Of a DNA stretch of 64,000 nucleotides, positions 28,701-36,930 are shown piece by piece; the first letter of the stretch is position 1, and each line of letters starts with the position of its first letter. This DNA comes from Sphingopyxis solisilvae (GTDB lineage Bacteria > Pseudomonadota > Alphaproteobacteria > Sphingomonadales > Sphingomonadaceae). The DNA is taken from assembly GCF_015475875.1 (NCBI RefSeq), contig NZ_JADKYM010000001.1:1-64000 (forward strand), given 5' to 3'. The notes under the pieces were generated by a model that saw only the letters and a program-made list of their open reading frames with translations, was not told the origin of the DNA and searched no databases. Position numbers and translations under genes: made by a program.

Positions 28701-29783
28701 TCAGGTAGGTGCGTTTGCGCCAATGCGCGCCAGCAGCGCGGCGAGATCGGCCTGCCGCGCACACCCGGTCTTTTCCAGCACGCGGCGCAGCTGGGTCCGT
28801 ACCGTGCTGATCGCAACATCGCCTTCGGTCGCGAGCGCCTCGGGCGTTTCGCCCGCGGCAATGCCGCGCGCGATGCGCGCCTCGGCGGGCGTCAGGTCGA
28901 ACAGCGATTTCATCAAGGTCGCGCTCGGCGCGCGATCCGACGCGACGGGGATGAGCAGCAGCAGCGCGAAGCTGTCGCCGAACACGTCATGCGCGCCGCG
29001 CCGGACGGGAATGACATGCGCGACGAGTCCAGGCAGGCCGTCGTCGCCGCGCACTGGAAAGGAGCGAACCCTGTCGCCGGCATCCTGATCGAGCGCAGCG
29101 ATCGCGTCGGTCAAGATCTGGTCTGCCTTGCCATCGCGCAGGCGCAGGCGTCCGTGCGCGCCATGAACAACATGATCGCTGAGGTCGGCGGCGAGCGGGC
29201 TGGTTTCGGTAACCTCGCCCGTCGCCTTGAGCAGAAAGGCGGGGAGCTGGAGGGCGGTCAACGCCTCGGTCGCGCCCTGCGCCCGCTTGTGCTGGAGACG
29301 GGCGCTGACCAGCGCGCTGCGTGCAAGGTGGGGCCGGATCATGTTCAGCCGCGCAACACTATCGGGATCGACGGGGCCGTCGGCAAAGGGGCGTTCGACG
29401 CTGAACACGATATTGTCGCCGGTCGGCACCTGCAGCCCGGTCCCCGCCGACCAGCCCAGGCCGCGCGGGCGAAAGAAATCGCGATAAACGGGGTCGGCGT
29501 CGATTTCCGCGTCGCTCCAGAAATCATGCTCTACGAAGAAGGACGGCGCGTCCTGGCTCATCAGGCAGACGCGGCGGCTGCATTTTCCGAACCAGCCGTC
29601 GTTGACATATTCGGCAAACACGTCGGCGACCCGTTCCGATGCCGTCCAATTCAGCGCCTTGCGTGCGGAGAATAGCAGACCGCCGACCGCTCCGGACAGC
29701 GCCGCGACATCATCGAGCACCGCCGGCCACGCCTCGGGCACGACCGAGCATTCATAGATACGGTCGATCAGATCGTCCTGCAT
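28701..29783 (-). CDS. LuxR-type transcriptional regulator
   Basis: 360 residues. The C-terminal LuxR/GerE helix-turn-helix is clear: LTPAEARIARGIAAGETPEALA, then STVRTQLRRVLEKTGCARQADL. The N-terminal 280 residues have no recognised sensor domain; they start MQDDLIDRIYECSVVPEAWP, a pattern common in sphingomonad and other alphaproteobacterial LuxR orphans. The ATG at 29783 was preferred over an in-frame start 16 codons upstream. It is divergent from the TauD-like gene and shares an AT-rich promoter region containing an inverted repeat, so it may control that pair. Confidence 0.88.
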   Translation of the reverse strand: MQDDLIDRIYECSVVPEAWPAVLDDVAALSGAVGGLLFSARKALNWTASERVADVFAEYVNDGWFGKCSRRVCLMSQDAPSFFVEHDFWSDAEIDADPVYRDFFRPRGLGWSAGTGLQVPTGDNIVFSVERPFADGPVDPDSVARLNMIRPHLARSALVSARLQHKRAQGATEALTALQLPAFLLKATGEVTETSPLAADLSDHVVHGAHGRLRLRDGKADQILTDAIAALDQDAGDRVRSFPVRGDDGLPGLVAHVIPVRRGAHDVFGDSFALLLLIPVASDRAPSATLMKSLFDLTPAEARIARGIAAGETPEALATEGDVAISTVRTQLRRVLEKTGCARQADLAALLARIGANAPT

Positions 29784-29884
29784 TCCGCCCCCGGTTGTTG
29801 CGACGTCGCGGCGACTTTCCAGTGCCGGCACCTTTTTTGCAAGTGTGGTTGCGGGAAAATGTACCGTCGTCGGACGGTGAAATG

Positions 29885-29902
29885 TTTCGACAACTATCGA
29901 AA
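29885..29902. promoter_or_regulatory. Inverted repeat TTTCGA-N6-TCGAAA in divergent promoter region
   Basis: A perfect 6-bp inverted repeat with a 6-bp spacer sits in an unusually AT-rich stretch (about 29870-29960) between the LuxR gene and the TauD-like gene. A TTGACG at 29909 and a TATAAT at 29921 lie next to it, but their spacing is not canonical. It is a plausible operator for the adjacent LuxR-type regulator (inference). Confidence 0.4.
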
Positions 29903-30006
29903 TAAGAATTGACGACCGCTTATAATTCGATAATTCCGGAAATATAGAATCAAATCGGGCATGGCGGATGAACCGCCTGCGCGGAAAAGTACCGGAAGGA
30001 AGCGAA

Positions 30007-30996
30007 ATGGTTTCGATGGTGACGTCGCCTGCGCCCTGGCGCGGCGAGGCTTTGCAAGACCGGCCAGAGCAGTGGCTCTATCTGCCGAACGAAGCCGAAA
30101 TACGGACGATCGTGACGGCGGCGCAATCGGCGGTCGCGGCGGGCGTGCCGCTGGGCGAACTGGCGCGTGAAGATTATCCGATGACCGGGTTGGAGGCGGC
30201 GCTGGACGACTGGCGCGCGCGGATCGATAGCGGGCATGGCATGGTGCTGATCCGCGGGCTTCCGGTCCGGCGCATCGGGCGGGAGGTTGCGGCGGCGGCC
30301 TATTGGCTGATCGGCTTGCATCTCGGCCAGCCGACCGCGCAGAATCCGGCGGGCGAGATGCTGGTCGATATTCGCGACACCGGTGCGCCGGCCAGCGACC
30401 ACAATGTCCGGCTGTACAAGACGCGCGCCGAACTGGCCTTTCACACCGACGGTGCCGACATCATCGGGCTGCTCTGCCTGCGCGGCGCGCGGGCGGGCGG
30501 GGTCAGCCGCATCTGCTCGTCGGTCGAGGTGTATAATCAGGTCGTCGCGCGGCGACCCGAGCTAGTGCCGCTGATGGAGCGGGAATTTCATCATCACGCG
30601 CACGGACAGCTGGGACCGGATGGCCCGAAGACCTTTCGCTATCCGATCGTCAGCCGCGATAGCGGGATTTTCCGGATGATGTTGCTGACCTGGTATATCC
30701 GTAATGCCGCCGAGGATTTCCCGGAGATTGCGGCGCTGAGCGACGACGAGCAGAGCCTGCTCGACCTGCTCGAATGGCTGCCCTTTGAACCGGGCATGGC
30801 GCTCGACATGAATTTTCAGGAAGGCGACATGCAGTTCCTCAAAAACTCGGTCGTACTGCATGCGCGCACAGATTATGAGGATTGGGACTCAGCCGAGGAA
30901 AAACGGCATTTGCTCCGGCTGTGGCTGAACGTTCCGGAATTTGCCGACGGCGATGACCGGTTGCGGCATGGTTTTGCCAAAGAGACCAACGGATGA
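30007..30996 (+). CDS. TauD/TfdA-family 2-oxoglutarate/Fe(II) dioxygenase
   Basis: A non-heme iron dioxygenase of 329 residues. The HxD pair is in AFHTDGADIIGLLCLRGA. The distal His is in SVVLHARTDYEDW, and the 2-oxoglutarate-binding Arg in RHLLRLWLNVPEF. It resembles the clavaminate-synthase-like branch rather than true taurine dioxygenase, so the substrate is open. The ATG at 30007 has GGAAGGA six bases upstream; an earlier in-frame ATG at 29968 lacks this. It overlaps the flavin monooxygenase gene by four bases, so both probably act in one pathway. Confidence 0.85.
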   Translation: MVSMVTSPAPWRGEALQDRPEQWLYLPNEAEIRTIVTAAQSAVAAGVPLGELAREDYPMTGLEAALDDWRARIDSGHGMVLIRGLPVRRIGREVAAAAYWLIGLHLGQPTAQNPAGEMLVDIRDTGAPASDHNVRLYKTRAELAFHTDGADIIGLLCLRGARAGGVSRICSSVEVYNQVVARRPELVPLMEREFHHHAHGQLGPDGPKTFRYPIVSRDSGIFRMMLLTWYIRNAAEDFPEIAALSDDEQSLLDLLEWLPFEPGMALDMNFQEGDMQFLKNSVVLHARTDYEDWDSAEEKRHLLRLWLNVPEFADGDDRLRHGFAKETNG

Positions 30997-32024
30997 TCGA
31001 TCATCAGTTTGTGGTGATCGGGGCCGGACAGGCGGGGCTGGCGGCAGCACGTCGTTTGCAACGCGCGGGTGCCGACTTCTTGATCGTCGATGCCGAGCAG
31101 GCTGTCGGCGGCTCGTGGCGCCATTACTACGACAGTCTCGAGCTGTTTTCGCCGGTGCGCTACTCGTCATTGCCGGAATTTCCGATGCAGGGCGCGCCCG
31201 ACGCCTATCCGACGCGCGACGATGTCGTCGACTATCTGCAGCGGTATCGCGACCATTTCGCCTTTCCTTTGAAACTGGCGACGCGCATATCGTCGGTCAC
31301 CCGCGATCCCGATGGGTTTGTGTTGATGCCCGAAGGCGGAACGGCGATCCGCGCGCAAAAGCTGATCGTCGCGTCGGGCGCCTTTGGCGCGCCGAACCTG
31401 CCGCAGATCGCCGGGCAAGCCGAATATCGGGGCCGCATCGCCCATTCATCGGAGTACCGCAATCCGGATGCCCATCTGGGCCAGCGGATCATCGTGGTCG
31501 GCGCCGGAAATTCAGCGGTGCAGATTGCCGTCGAGCTGGCGGATCATGCCGACGTGACCTTGGCCGTCCGAGACAAGCTGCGCTTTCTGCCGCAGCGGGT
31601 GCTGGGCCGCGATATTCACTGGTGGTTCGACAAGCTGCGCCTCAACGGCCTGAACCTGTTTTCGGACCATGGCGTCCCCATCGTCGACGATGGCCGCTAC
31701 AAGGCTGCGTTGCGCGCCAATCGCCCCACAACGCGAAAGATGTTCCGTGCCTTTACCGCCGACGGTGTCGTGTGGCCCGACGGCACGACCGAGCGGATCG
31801 ACCAGGTCATTTTCGCCACAGGCTTCCGTCACGCGATGGACTTTCTCCGCCCATCGGGCGCGCTCGACGCGCAGGGGCAGCCGCTGCATCGGCGTGGGGT
31901 GTCGACCAGCGTCCGCGGGCTCGGCTTCGTGGGACTCTCGGGACAGAACGGCTTTGCATCGGCGACGCTGCGCGGCGTCGGGCGCGACGCCGATTACGTC
32001 ATCCCCCGTATCGCCGCGATGTGA
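30993..32024 (+). CDS. FAD-dependent monooxygenase/oxidoreductase (CzcO-like)
   Basis: 343 residues with two dinucleotide-binding folds: VIGAGQAGLAAARRL (FAD, about residue 7) and IVVGAGNSAVQIAVEL (NAD(P)H, about 169). A late FATGFRHAMDF follows, as in flavin-containing monooxygenases. The loop GGSWRHYYDSLELFSP is typical of the CzcO/YUCCA-like group. Its start overlaps the stop of the TauD-like gene (ATGA). Two coupled oxygenases suggest oxidative breakdown or tailoring of one compound, but nothing identifies it. Confidence 0.87.
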   Translation: MIDHQFVVIGAGQAGLAAARRLQRAGADFLIVDAEQAVGGSWRHYYDSLELFSPVRYSSLPEFPMQGAPDAYPTRDDVVDYLQRYRDHFAFPLKLATRISSVTRDPDGFVLMPEGGTAIRAQKLIVASGAFGAPNLPQIAGQAEYRGRIAHSSEYRNPDAHLGQRIIVVGAGNSAVQIAVELADHADVTLAVRDKLRFLPQRVLGRDIHWWFDKLRLNGLNLFSDHGVPIVDDGRYKAALRANRPTTRKMFRAFTADGVVWPDGTTERIDQVIFATGFRHAMDFLRPSGALDAQGQPLHRRGVSTSVRGLGFVGLSGQNGFASATLRGVGRDADYVIPRIAAM

Positions 32025-32046
32025 TCCAATTGCCGCGCGGCGGTGA

Positions 32047-33240
32047 TCAGAACAGCTTGGTCACCGTTGCGCTGCGGCGTTCCTGTTCGACTTCGCCGGT
32101 GTAGAGGCTGGTCATCGGTTCGTCGCTGACGACATGCGTTTCGTCGGCGCCGAAGCCGTTGAACTTGGTCCGCATCGCGCAACCATAAGCACCGAGCATC
32201 CCGATTTCGATGAAATCGCCCGCCTTGATGTCGGCCGGCAGGAAGAAGGGACCGGCCATATGGTCAAGGTCGTCGCAGGTCGGGCCATAAAAGCTGAACG
32301 GCACCAGCTCGGCATCGCTTTCGACATCGCGTTGCAGCGATACCGGGAAGCGCCAGCCGACATGCGCGGCGTCGAACAATGCGCCATAGGCACCGTCGTT
32401 GATGTATAGCTCCTCGCCGCGGCGCTTTTCGACGCGGACGATCAGCGAGCTGTATTCGGCGGACAGCGCGCGGCCCGGTTCGCACCAGAGTTCGGCCGAA
32501 TAGCTGATCGGCAGGCTTTCGAAGCTGCGGTGGATGGTGTCGAAATAGGCGTCGAGCGGCGGCGGCTCCATGCCCGGATAGGACGACGGAAAGCCCCCCC
32601 CGACATCGATGATGTCGACGGTGACCGACGCGGCGACAATCGCGGCGCGGACACGCTCCATCGCCTGGGCATAGGCGTGCGGGGTCATTGCCTGGCTGCC
32701 GACGTGGAAACAGATGCCAAGCGCGTCGGCGGCCTGCCGCGTGGCCATCAGCAGTTCGGCCACTTCGTCGGCTTCGGCACCGAATTTGGCGGCGAGGCTG
32801 AGCTTGCTGTGGTCGGACGAGACGCGCAGACGCACGAGCAGGTTGAGGTCGGCGGCGCCTTCGGTGGCACGGACGATCTTTTCCAGCTCGTCCATCGTGT
32901 CGAGCGAGAAGGTGCGCACGCCATGCTTCCAATAGGCTTCGGAAATCGCTTCCTCGGCCTTCACCGGATGCATGAAGCAGAGGGTCGCCTGCGGCAGGGT
33001 GCGCGACACCAGCCGGACCTCGGCGATCGAGGCGACGTCATAATGGGTGATGCCCGAATCCCACAGTACGCGCAGCAGGTCGGCGGACGGATTTGCCTTG
33101 ACCGCATACATGGTCGTGCCGGGAAACCGGTCGATGAAGAAACGCGCTGCGCGCCGCGCGGCGTGCGGGCGGACGAGCGTGACGGGTTCGACCGGCGAAA
33201 GTGCCTGAATCAGCCCGTGGGCGCTATGATGCTGGTGCAA
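32047..33240 (-). CDS. Type III PLP-dependent ornithine/lysine decarboxylase
   Basis: Alanine-racemase-fold decarboxylase that forms putrescine (or cadaverine). It has 397 residues. The PLP-binding Lys48 is in MYAVKANPSADLL. The glycine-rich phosphate loop is IIDVGGGFPSSYPG, CEPGRALSAEY follows, INDGAYGALFDA is near the C-terminus, and the catalytic Cys is in GPTCDDLD. The start is a TTG at 33240, just before HQHHSAHGLIQALSPVEPV. The frame is open 77 codons further upstream, but this is the GC-rich leader. Whether it prefers ornithine or lysine cannot be read directly. The adjacent polyamine genes favour ornithine. Confidence 0.9.
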   Translation of the reverse strand: MHQHHSAHGLIQALSPVEPVTLVRPHAARRAARFFIDRFPGTTMYAVKANPSADLLRVLWDSGITHYDVASIAEVRLVSRTLPQATLCFMHPVKAEEAISEAYWKHGVRTFSLDTMDELEKIVRATEGAADLNLLVRLRVSSDHSKLSLAAKFGAEADEVAELLMATRQAADALGICFHVGSQAMTPHAYAQAMERVRAAIVAASVTVDIIDVGGGFPSSYPGMEPPPLDAYFDTIHRSFESLPISYSAELWCEPGRALSAEYSSLIVRVEKRRGEELYINDGAYGALFDAAHVGWRFPVSLQRDVESDAELVPFSFYGPTCDDLDHMAGPFFLPADIKAGDFIEIGMLGAYGCAMRTKFNGFGADETHVVSDEPMTSLYTGEVEQERRSATVTKLF

Positions 33241-33478
33241 TGCAAGGGACCCCCAAAAGTGTAACGGTAAACGACAAGGCTGCCTTGCGGTTATTGGAAG
33301 TCCCCCTGGGGCAGCGGAGAGCGCATATATGGAGGGGGGTCCCCCCTGTAAAGTCCCTATCGCGCAATTTTGTAATAGTGCGGTAACACAAAGGGCGAAG
33401 CGGGGCCGTAGTGCGCCGAACGGGGCAAAATCGAGACAAGCTGGTGGTCCCGCGTTATGGTTGAACTCCATTTTGTTT
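33241..33478 (-). promoter_or_regulatory. Long structured leader of the ornithine decarboxylase gene
   Basis: A 238-base gene-free stretch lies upstream of the decarboxylase. Read on the minus strand it contains the inverted run GGGGGGACCCCCC (plus-strand 33336-33348), repeated GGGGGAC/GGGGGTC blocks, and a CAAGGC-A-GCCTTG hairpin near plus-strand 33275-33287, ahead of TTTTGGGGGTCCC and the TTG start. Alphaproteobacterial ornithine decarboxylase genes are known to carry the speF RNA motif (Rfam RF00518) in their 5' leader, and position and size fit. I cannot match the consensus from memory, so identity is inference. Confidence 0.4.
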
Positions 33479-33556
33479 CGTCACCCCGGCGAAGGCCGGG
33501 GTCTTGCCGGTGCATACTGACGCGACGTTGAGATCCCGGCCTTCGCCGGGATGACG
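33479..33556. repeat. Intergenic inverted repeat, family C copy 2
   Basis: CGTCACCCCGGCGAAGGCCG at the left and CCGGCCTTCGCCGGGATGAC at the right. It separates two divergent genes. Confidence 0.9.
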
Positions 33557-33577
33557 AGGAAGGGAAGCTGGCAACCA

Positions 33578-35248
33578 ATGGTCTCACCCGCCGATGTGAA
33601 TCATACGTTTAGCGGCGCAGAGCTCGACGAACTGCGCGCTTTTGGTACCGTCGAATCGCATCGCGCTGGCGAATTGCTCGTTGCAGAGGGGACGATGGCG
33701 CCCGATTGCATCGTCACCCTGTCGGGGCACACCGACATCTTTGCCTCGACCGATGACGGGCCAAAGCGCGTCGGGTGGATGGAGCGCGGGCAGTTTGCGG
33801 GTGATTTGTCGGTGCTGACGGGACAGCGGCATTTGTCGCGGGTCGAAATGGGGATCGATGGCGAAATCTTGCGGATCGCCCATGCGGATTTCCAGCGGCT
33901 GATCGCGGGCAATTCGCATTTTTCGGACATCTTCGTCCGAATTTTCGCGGCGCGGCGCGAGTTCAGCAACAGCCGCGGTTTTGCGGCGATCATCGTGATC
34001 GGCGCGGCGATGGACCGCAGCGTTTACGCCATGCGTGACCTGCTGACCAAGCATGGCGTCGCGCATCGATGGTTCGATCCCGCCGATGGCCCGGTTGCGG
34101 GGCATCTGATGACTGAGCGCGACTTGATCGCCGAGCAGTTGCCCGCGGTGATACTTGGCGCCGCCGACGTGCTGGTTCAGCCGACCCCGGAGCAGCTTGC
34201 GGCCGCGCTGGGGCTCGACCTGCTGCCCGACGGGGCGACCGCGGATGTCATTGTCGTTGGCAGCGGTCCCGGCGGGCTAGCGGCGGCTGTCTATGCCGCG
34301 TCTGAAGGGCTGACCGTGATTGCGATCGACGCGCTGGCGCCGGGCGGGCAGGCGGGGACATCGTCAAAGATCGAAAATTATCTTGGCTTTCCGACCGGCA
34401 TTTCGGGCAACGAGCTGGCGCGGCGCGCGACGGTGCAGGCGCAGAAATTCGGCGCGCGGCTGGTGGCGCCGGTGCGCGGCGCGGCGATTGACCGCGATGG
34501 TGAGGCCTATTGCCTGAAGCTTGCCGATGGCCGCAAGCTGCGCAGCCGCGCGGTGGTGATCGCGAGCGGCGCGCAATATCAGCGGCTGCCGATCGACGAC
34601 ATCGAGCACTACGAAGGCCGCGGCATCTTTTATGGCGCCACCCCGATGGAGGCACAACTGTGCGGCAATGCCGAGGTCACGGTCGTCGGCGCGGGCAATT
34701 CAGCGGGGCAGGGGGCGATCTACCTCGCCAATGCGGCGCGCAAGGTGCATGTCATTTTTCGCCGCGCGTCGTTGCGCGAGACGATGTCCGAATATCTGGT
34801 CAAGCGGCTCGAGGAGCATCCGAACATCGAGCTGCACGCGATGACCGACGTCGTCGCGCTGCACGGCGCCGACGCGGGGGACGGGTGGCTCGACGGGATT
34901 ACTTATCGCTGCCGTGAGACGGGGGCAGAGAGCGGTTGCGACTGCCGGTTCCTGTTCCTGTTTCTCGGCGCCCGTCCGAATACGGGCTGGCTGCCGAAGG
35001 AAATGGTGTGCGATGAACGCGGGTTTGTGAAGACCGGTGCCGACATAGCGCCGGTCGAGCTGGTCAAGGCGGGCTGGTCGCTGAACCGTATGCCGAGCCG
35101 CTATGAAACCAGCTGGCCGCGGATCTATGCGGTCGGGGACGTGCGCAAGGGATCGGTCAAGCGCGTGGCGTCGTCGGTGGGCGAGGGGTCGGTGGTGGTC
35201 AGCGATATTCACGCGGCGCTGGCGGAGATTGGCTCCGCCGAATTTTAG
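33578..35248 (+). CDS. Cyclic-nucleotide-domain thioredoxin reductase-like flavoprotein
   Basis: 556 residues in three parts. An N-terminal cNMP-binding-type domain (about 1-130; GQFAGDLSVLTGQRHLSRVE in the phosphate-cassette position) comes first. A thioredoxin-like region follows (about 135-215). Last is a TrxR-type FAD/NAD(P)H module from about 225 (VIVVGSGPGGLAAAVYAASE, TVVGAGNSAGQGAIYLA, IYAVGDVRKG). The redox CxxC of thioredoxin reductase is absent: its place reads FYGATPMEAQLCG. So it is unlikely to reduce thioredoxin by the usual mechanism. The ATG at 33578 (after GAAGGGAAG) was preferred to one at 33551 within the repeat. Confidence 0.9.
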   Translation: MVSPADVNHTFSGAELDELRAFGTVESHRAGELLVAEGTMAPDCIVTLSGHTDIFASTDDGPKRVGWMERGQFAGDLSVLTGQRHLSRVEMGIDGEILRIAHADFQRLIAGNSHFSDIFVRIFAARREFSNSRGFAAIIVIGAAMDRSVYAMRDLLTKHGVAHRWFDPADGPVAGHLMTERDLIAEQLPAVILGAADVLVQPTPEQLAAALGLDLLPDGATADVIVVGSGPGGLAAAVYAASEGLTVIAIDALAPGGQAGTSSKIENYLGFPTGISGNELARRATVQAQKFGARLVAPVRGAAIDRDGEAYCLKLADGRKLRSRAVVIASGAQYQRLPIDDIEHYEGRGIFYGATPMEAQLCGNAEVTVVGAGNSAGQGAIYLANAARKVHVIFRRASLRETMSEYLVKRLEEHPNIELHAMTDVVALHGADAGDGWLDGITYRCRETGAESGCDCRFLFLFLGARPNTGWLPKEMVCDERGFVKTGADIAPVELVKAGWSLNRMPSRYETSWPRIYAVGDVRKGSVKRVASSVGEGSVVVSDIHAALAEIGSAEF

Positions 35249-35250
35249 TG

Positions 35251-35326
35251 GTCATCCCGGCGAAGGCCGGGATTTCGACCTCGCTCAACGACGCACCGGC
35301 GAGATCCCGGCCTTCGCCGGGATGAC
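35251..35326. repeat. Intergenic inverted repeat, family C copy 3
   Basis: GTCATCCCGGCGAAGGCCGG at the left and CCGGCCTTCGCCGGGATGAC at the right, between two convergent genes. Confidence 0.9.
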
Positions 35327-35335
35327 GGAAACGGA

Positions 35336-36508
35336 TCAACTCAGCCGCGTCTTGAAATCCTCATAGCCGAACTCGCGGATGAGTTTGAGCTCGTCGGTTT
35401 CGCTGTCCCACAACCAGATCGACGGCAGCGGGACACCGTTGAACGTATTGGTCTTCACCATTGAATAATGCGCCTGGTCGAGGAACGCGAAGCGCTGGCC
35501 GATGCGCGCACCGCCGGGGACACGGTAATCGCCGATGACGTCGCCCGCGAGGCAGGACGGGCCGCCGAGGCGCACCGGCATGCCTTCGTCGCCCTCGCCC
35601 AGCATCGCGGGACGATAGGGTGCCTCGATCACGTCGGGCATGTGGCAGGTCGCCGAAATGTCGGTGATGCCGATGGGCATGCCATTGTCGAACAGATCAA
35701 GGATCTCGCCGACAAGGATACCCGCGTCGAGCGCGATCGCTTCGCCGGGTTCGATCATCACGTCGCAGTCGGTTGCGGCGCGGACCTGTTTCAGGAAGGC
35801 GATCAGGTCGTCGACCTGATAATCGGCGCGGGTGACATGGTGGCCGCCGCCGAAGTTGATCCATTTGAGCTGGCCGAAAAAGGGCCGCAGCATCGGCTGG
35901 ACGGCGTCCCAGGTGCGGGCCAGCGGCGGGAAATCCTGTTCGCACAGGCTGTGCATGTGGATGCCGTCGATGCCCTCCATATGGTCGGGCAGCAACTGGG
36001 TGACCGGAAAGCCAAGGCGGCTGCACGGCGCGGCAGGATCATATTTGGCGACCTCACCCTCGCTGTGCATCGGGTTGATGCGCAGGCCGATGTCGAAGGC
36101 CACGCCCTGCGTGCGCAATTGGTCGAGCAACGGGCGGAAGCGGGCGATCTGCCCGGGCGAGTTGAAGATCAGATGATCGGACAGCGCCGCGATTTCGGGC
36201 AGGTCGGCTTCCTTATACCCCGCGCAATAGGTCGCGACTTCACCGCCATATTCGGCGCGGCCCAGCTTGGCTTCGTACAGGCCGGACGCGCAAACGCCGT
36301 CGAGATATTCGGCGACCGTCGGGCCGAGTGACCACATCGAAAACGCTTTGAGCGCCGCGAGCACGCGTGCACCCGACGCGTCGCCGATATGGCGGAGCAC
36401 CGACAGATTGGCGCGGACCTTTGCCGCATCGACGACAAAGGCGGGCGAGGGGACGCGGCTGAGGTCGAAGCTTGTGAAAGCTCCCGGATCGCCGGCACGG
36501 GTTTCCAT
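35336..36508 (-). CDS. nspC: Carboxynorspermidine/carboxyspermidine decarboxylase
   Basis: PLP-dependent fold-III enzyme that decarboxylates carboxyspermidine or carboxynorspermidine to the free triamine. It has 390 residues. PLP Lys54 is in LAALKAFSMWS. Family landmarks are PCSRLGF, HMHSLCEQDF, INFGGGHH, IEPGEAIALDAG, ATCHMPDVIE and the catalytic Cys in LGGPSCLAGDVIGDY. It is the last gene of an operon with a small membrane protein (13-bp gap) and the matching dehydrogenase, so both enzymes of the aspartate-semialdehyde route are adjacent. Confidence 0.94.
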   Translation of the reverse strand: METRAGDPGAFTSFDLSRVPSPAFVVDAAKVRANLSVLRHIGDASGARVLAALKAFSMWSLGPTVAEYLDGVCASGLYEAKLGRAEYGGEVATYCAGYKEADLPEIAALSDHLIFNSPGQIARFRPLLDQLRTQGVAFDIGLRINPMHSEGEVAKYDPAAPCSRLGFPVTQLLPDHMEGIDGIHMHSLCEQDFPPLARTWDAVQPMLRPFFGQLKWINFGGGHHVTRADYQVDDLIAFLKQVRAATDCDVMIEPGEAIALDAGILVGEILDLFDNGMPIGITDISATCHMPDVIEAPYRPAMLGEGDEGMPVRLGGPSCLAGDVIGDYRVPGGARIGQRFAFLDQAHYSMVKTNTFNGVPLPSIWLWDSETDELKLIREFGYEDFKTRLS

Positions 36509-36521
36509 GGGTTATCGGTTC

Positions 36522-36875
36522 CTATGCGACCGCAATCGGCCCCTTGAAGATGAAGAAAGCCCCCGCCGCAATCAGGACAAAGCCGACGAGATGGTTCACG
36601 GTCAGCTTCTCACCGAGCCAGAAGACCGCGAACCCCGCGAATATGACGAGGGTGATGACTTCCTGCAAGGTTTTGAGTTCGGCGGCGGTGTAAACGCCGT
36701 AACCGATGCGGTTGGCGGGGACCGCGAGGCAATATTCGAAAAAGGCGATACCCCACGCAATCAGCACCGCGAGCCACAGCGGCCGCGACATATCGCCGAG
36801 GTGGCCGTACCAAGCGAAGGTCATGAAGATGTTGGAGATGATCAGCAGCCCGATCGGGGCGAGATAGGCGGTCAT
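36522..36875 (-). CDS. DMT-superfamily DUF486 membrane protein
   Basis: 117 residues with four TM helices (about 3-21, 31-50, 68-87, 93-112), starting MTAYLAPIGLLIISNIFMTF. An ATG four codons upstream is also possible. The pattern AWYGHLGDMSRPLWLAVLIAWGIAFFEYCLAVPANRIGYGVYT is typical of DUF486, a small branch of the drug/metabolite transporter fold. Placed between the two carboxyspermidine genes, it could move a polyamine or precursor. That is inference from position only. Confidence 0.85.
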   Translation of the reverse strand: MTAYLAPIGLLIISNIFMTFAWYGHLGDMSRPLWLAVLIAWGIAFFEYCLAVPANRIGYGVYTAAELKTLQEVITLVIFAGFAVFWLGEKLTVNHLVGFVLIAAGAFFIFKGPIAVA

Positions 36876-36930
36876 GGCTGCTTCCAATCACAGGCTCCTG
36901 TACCCCTGCTTTCGCAGGGGCGCAGTTCGT

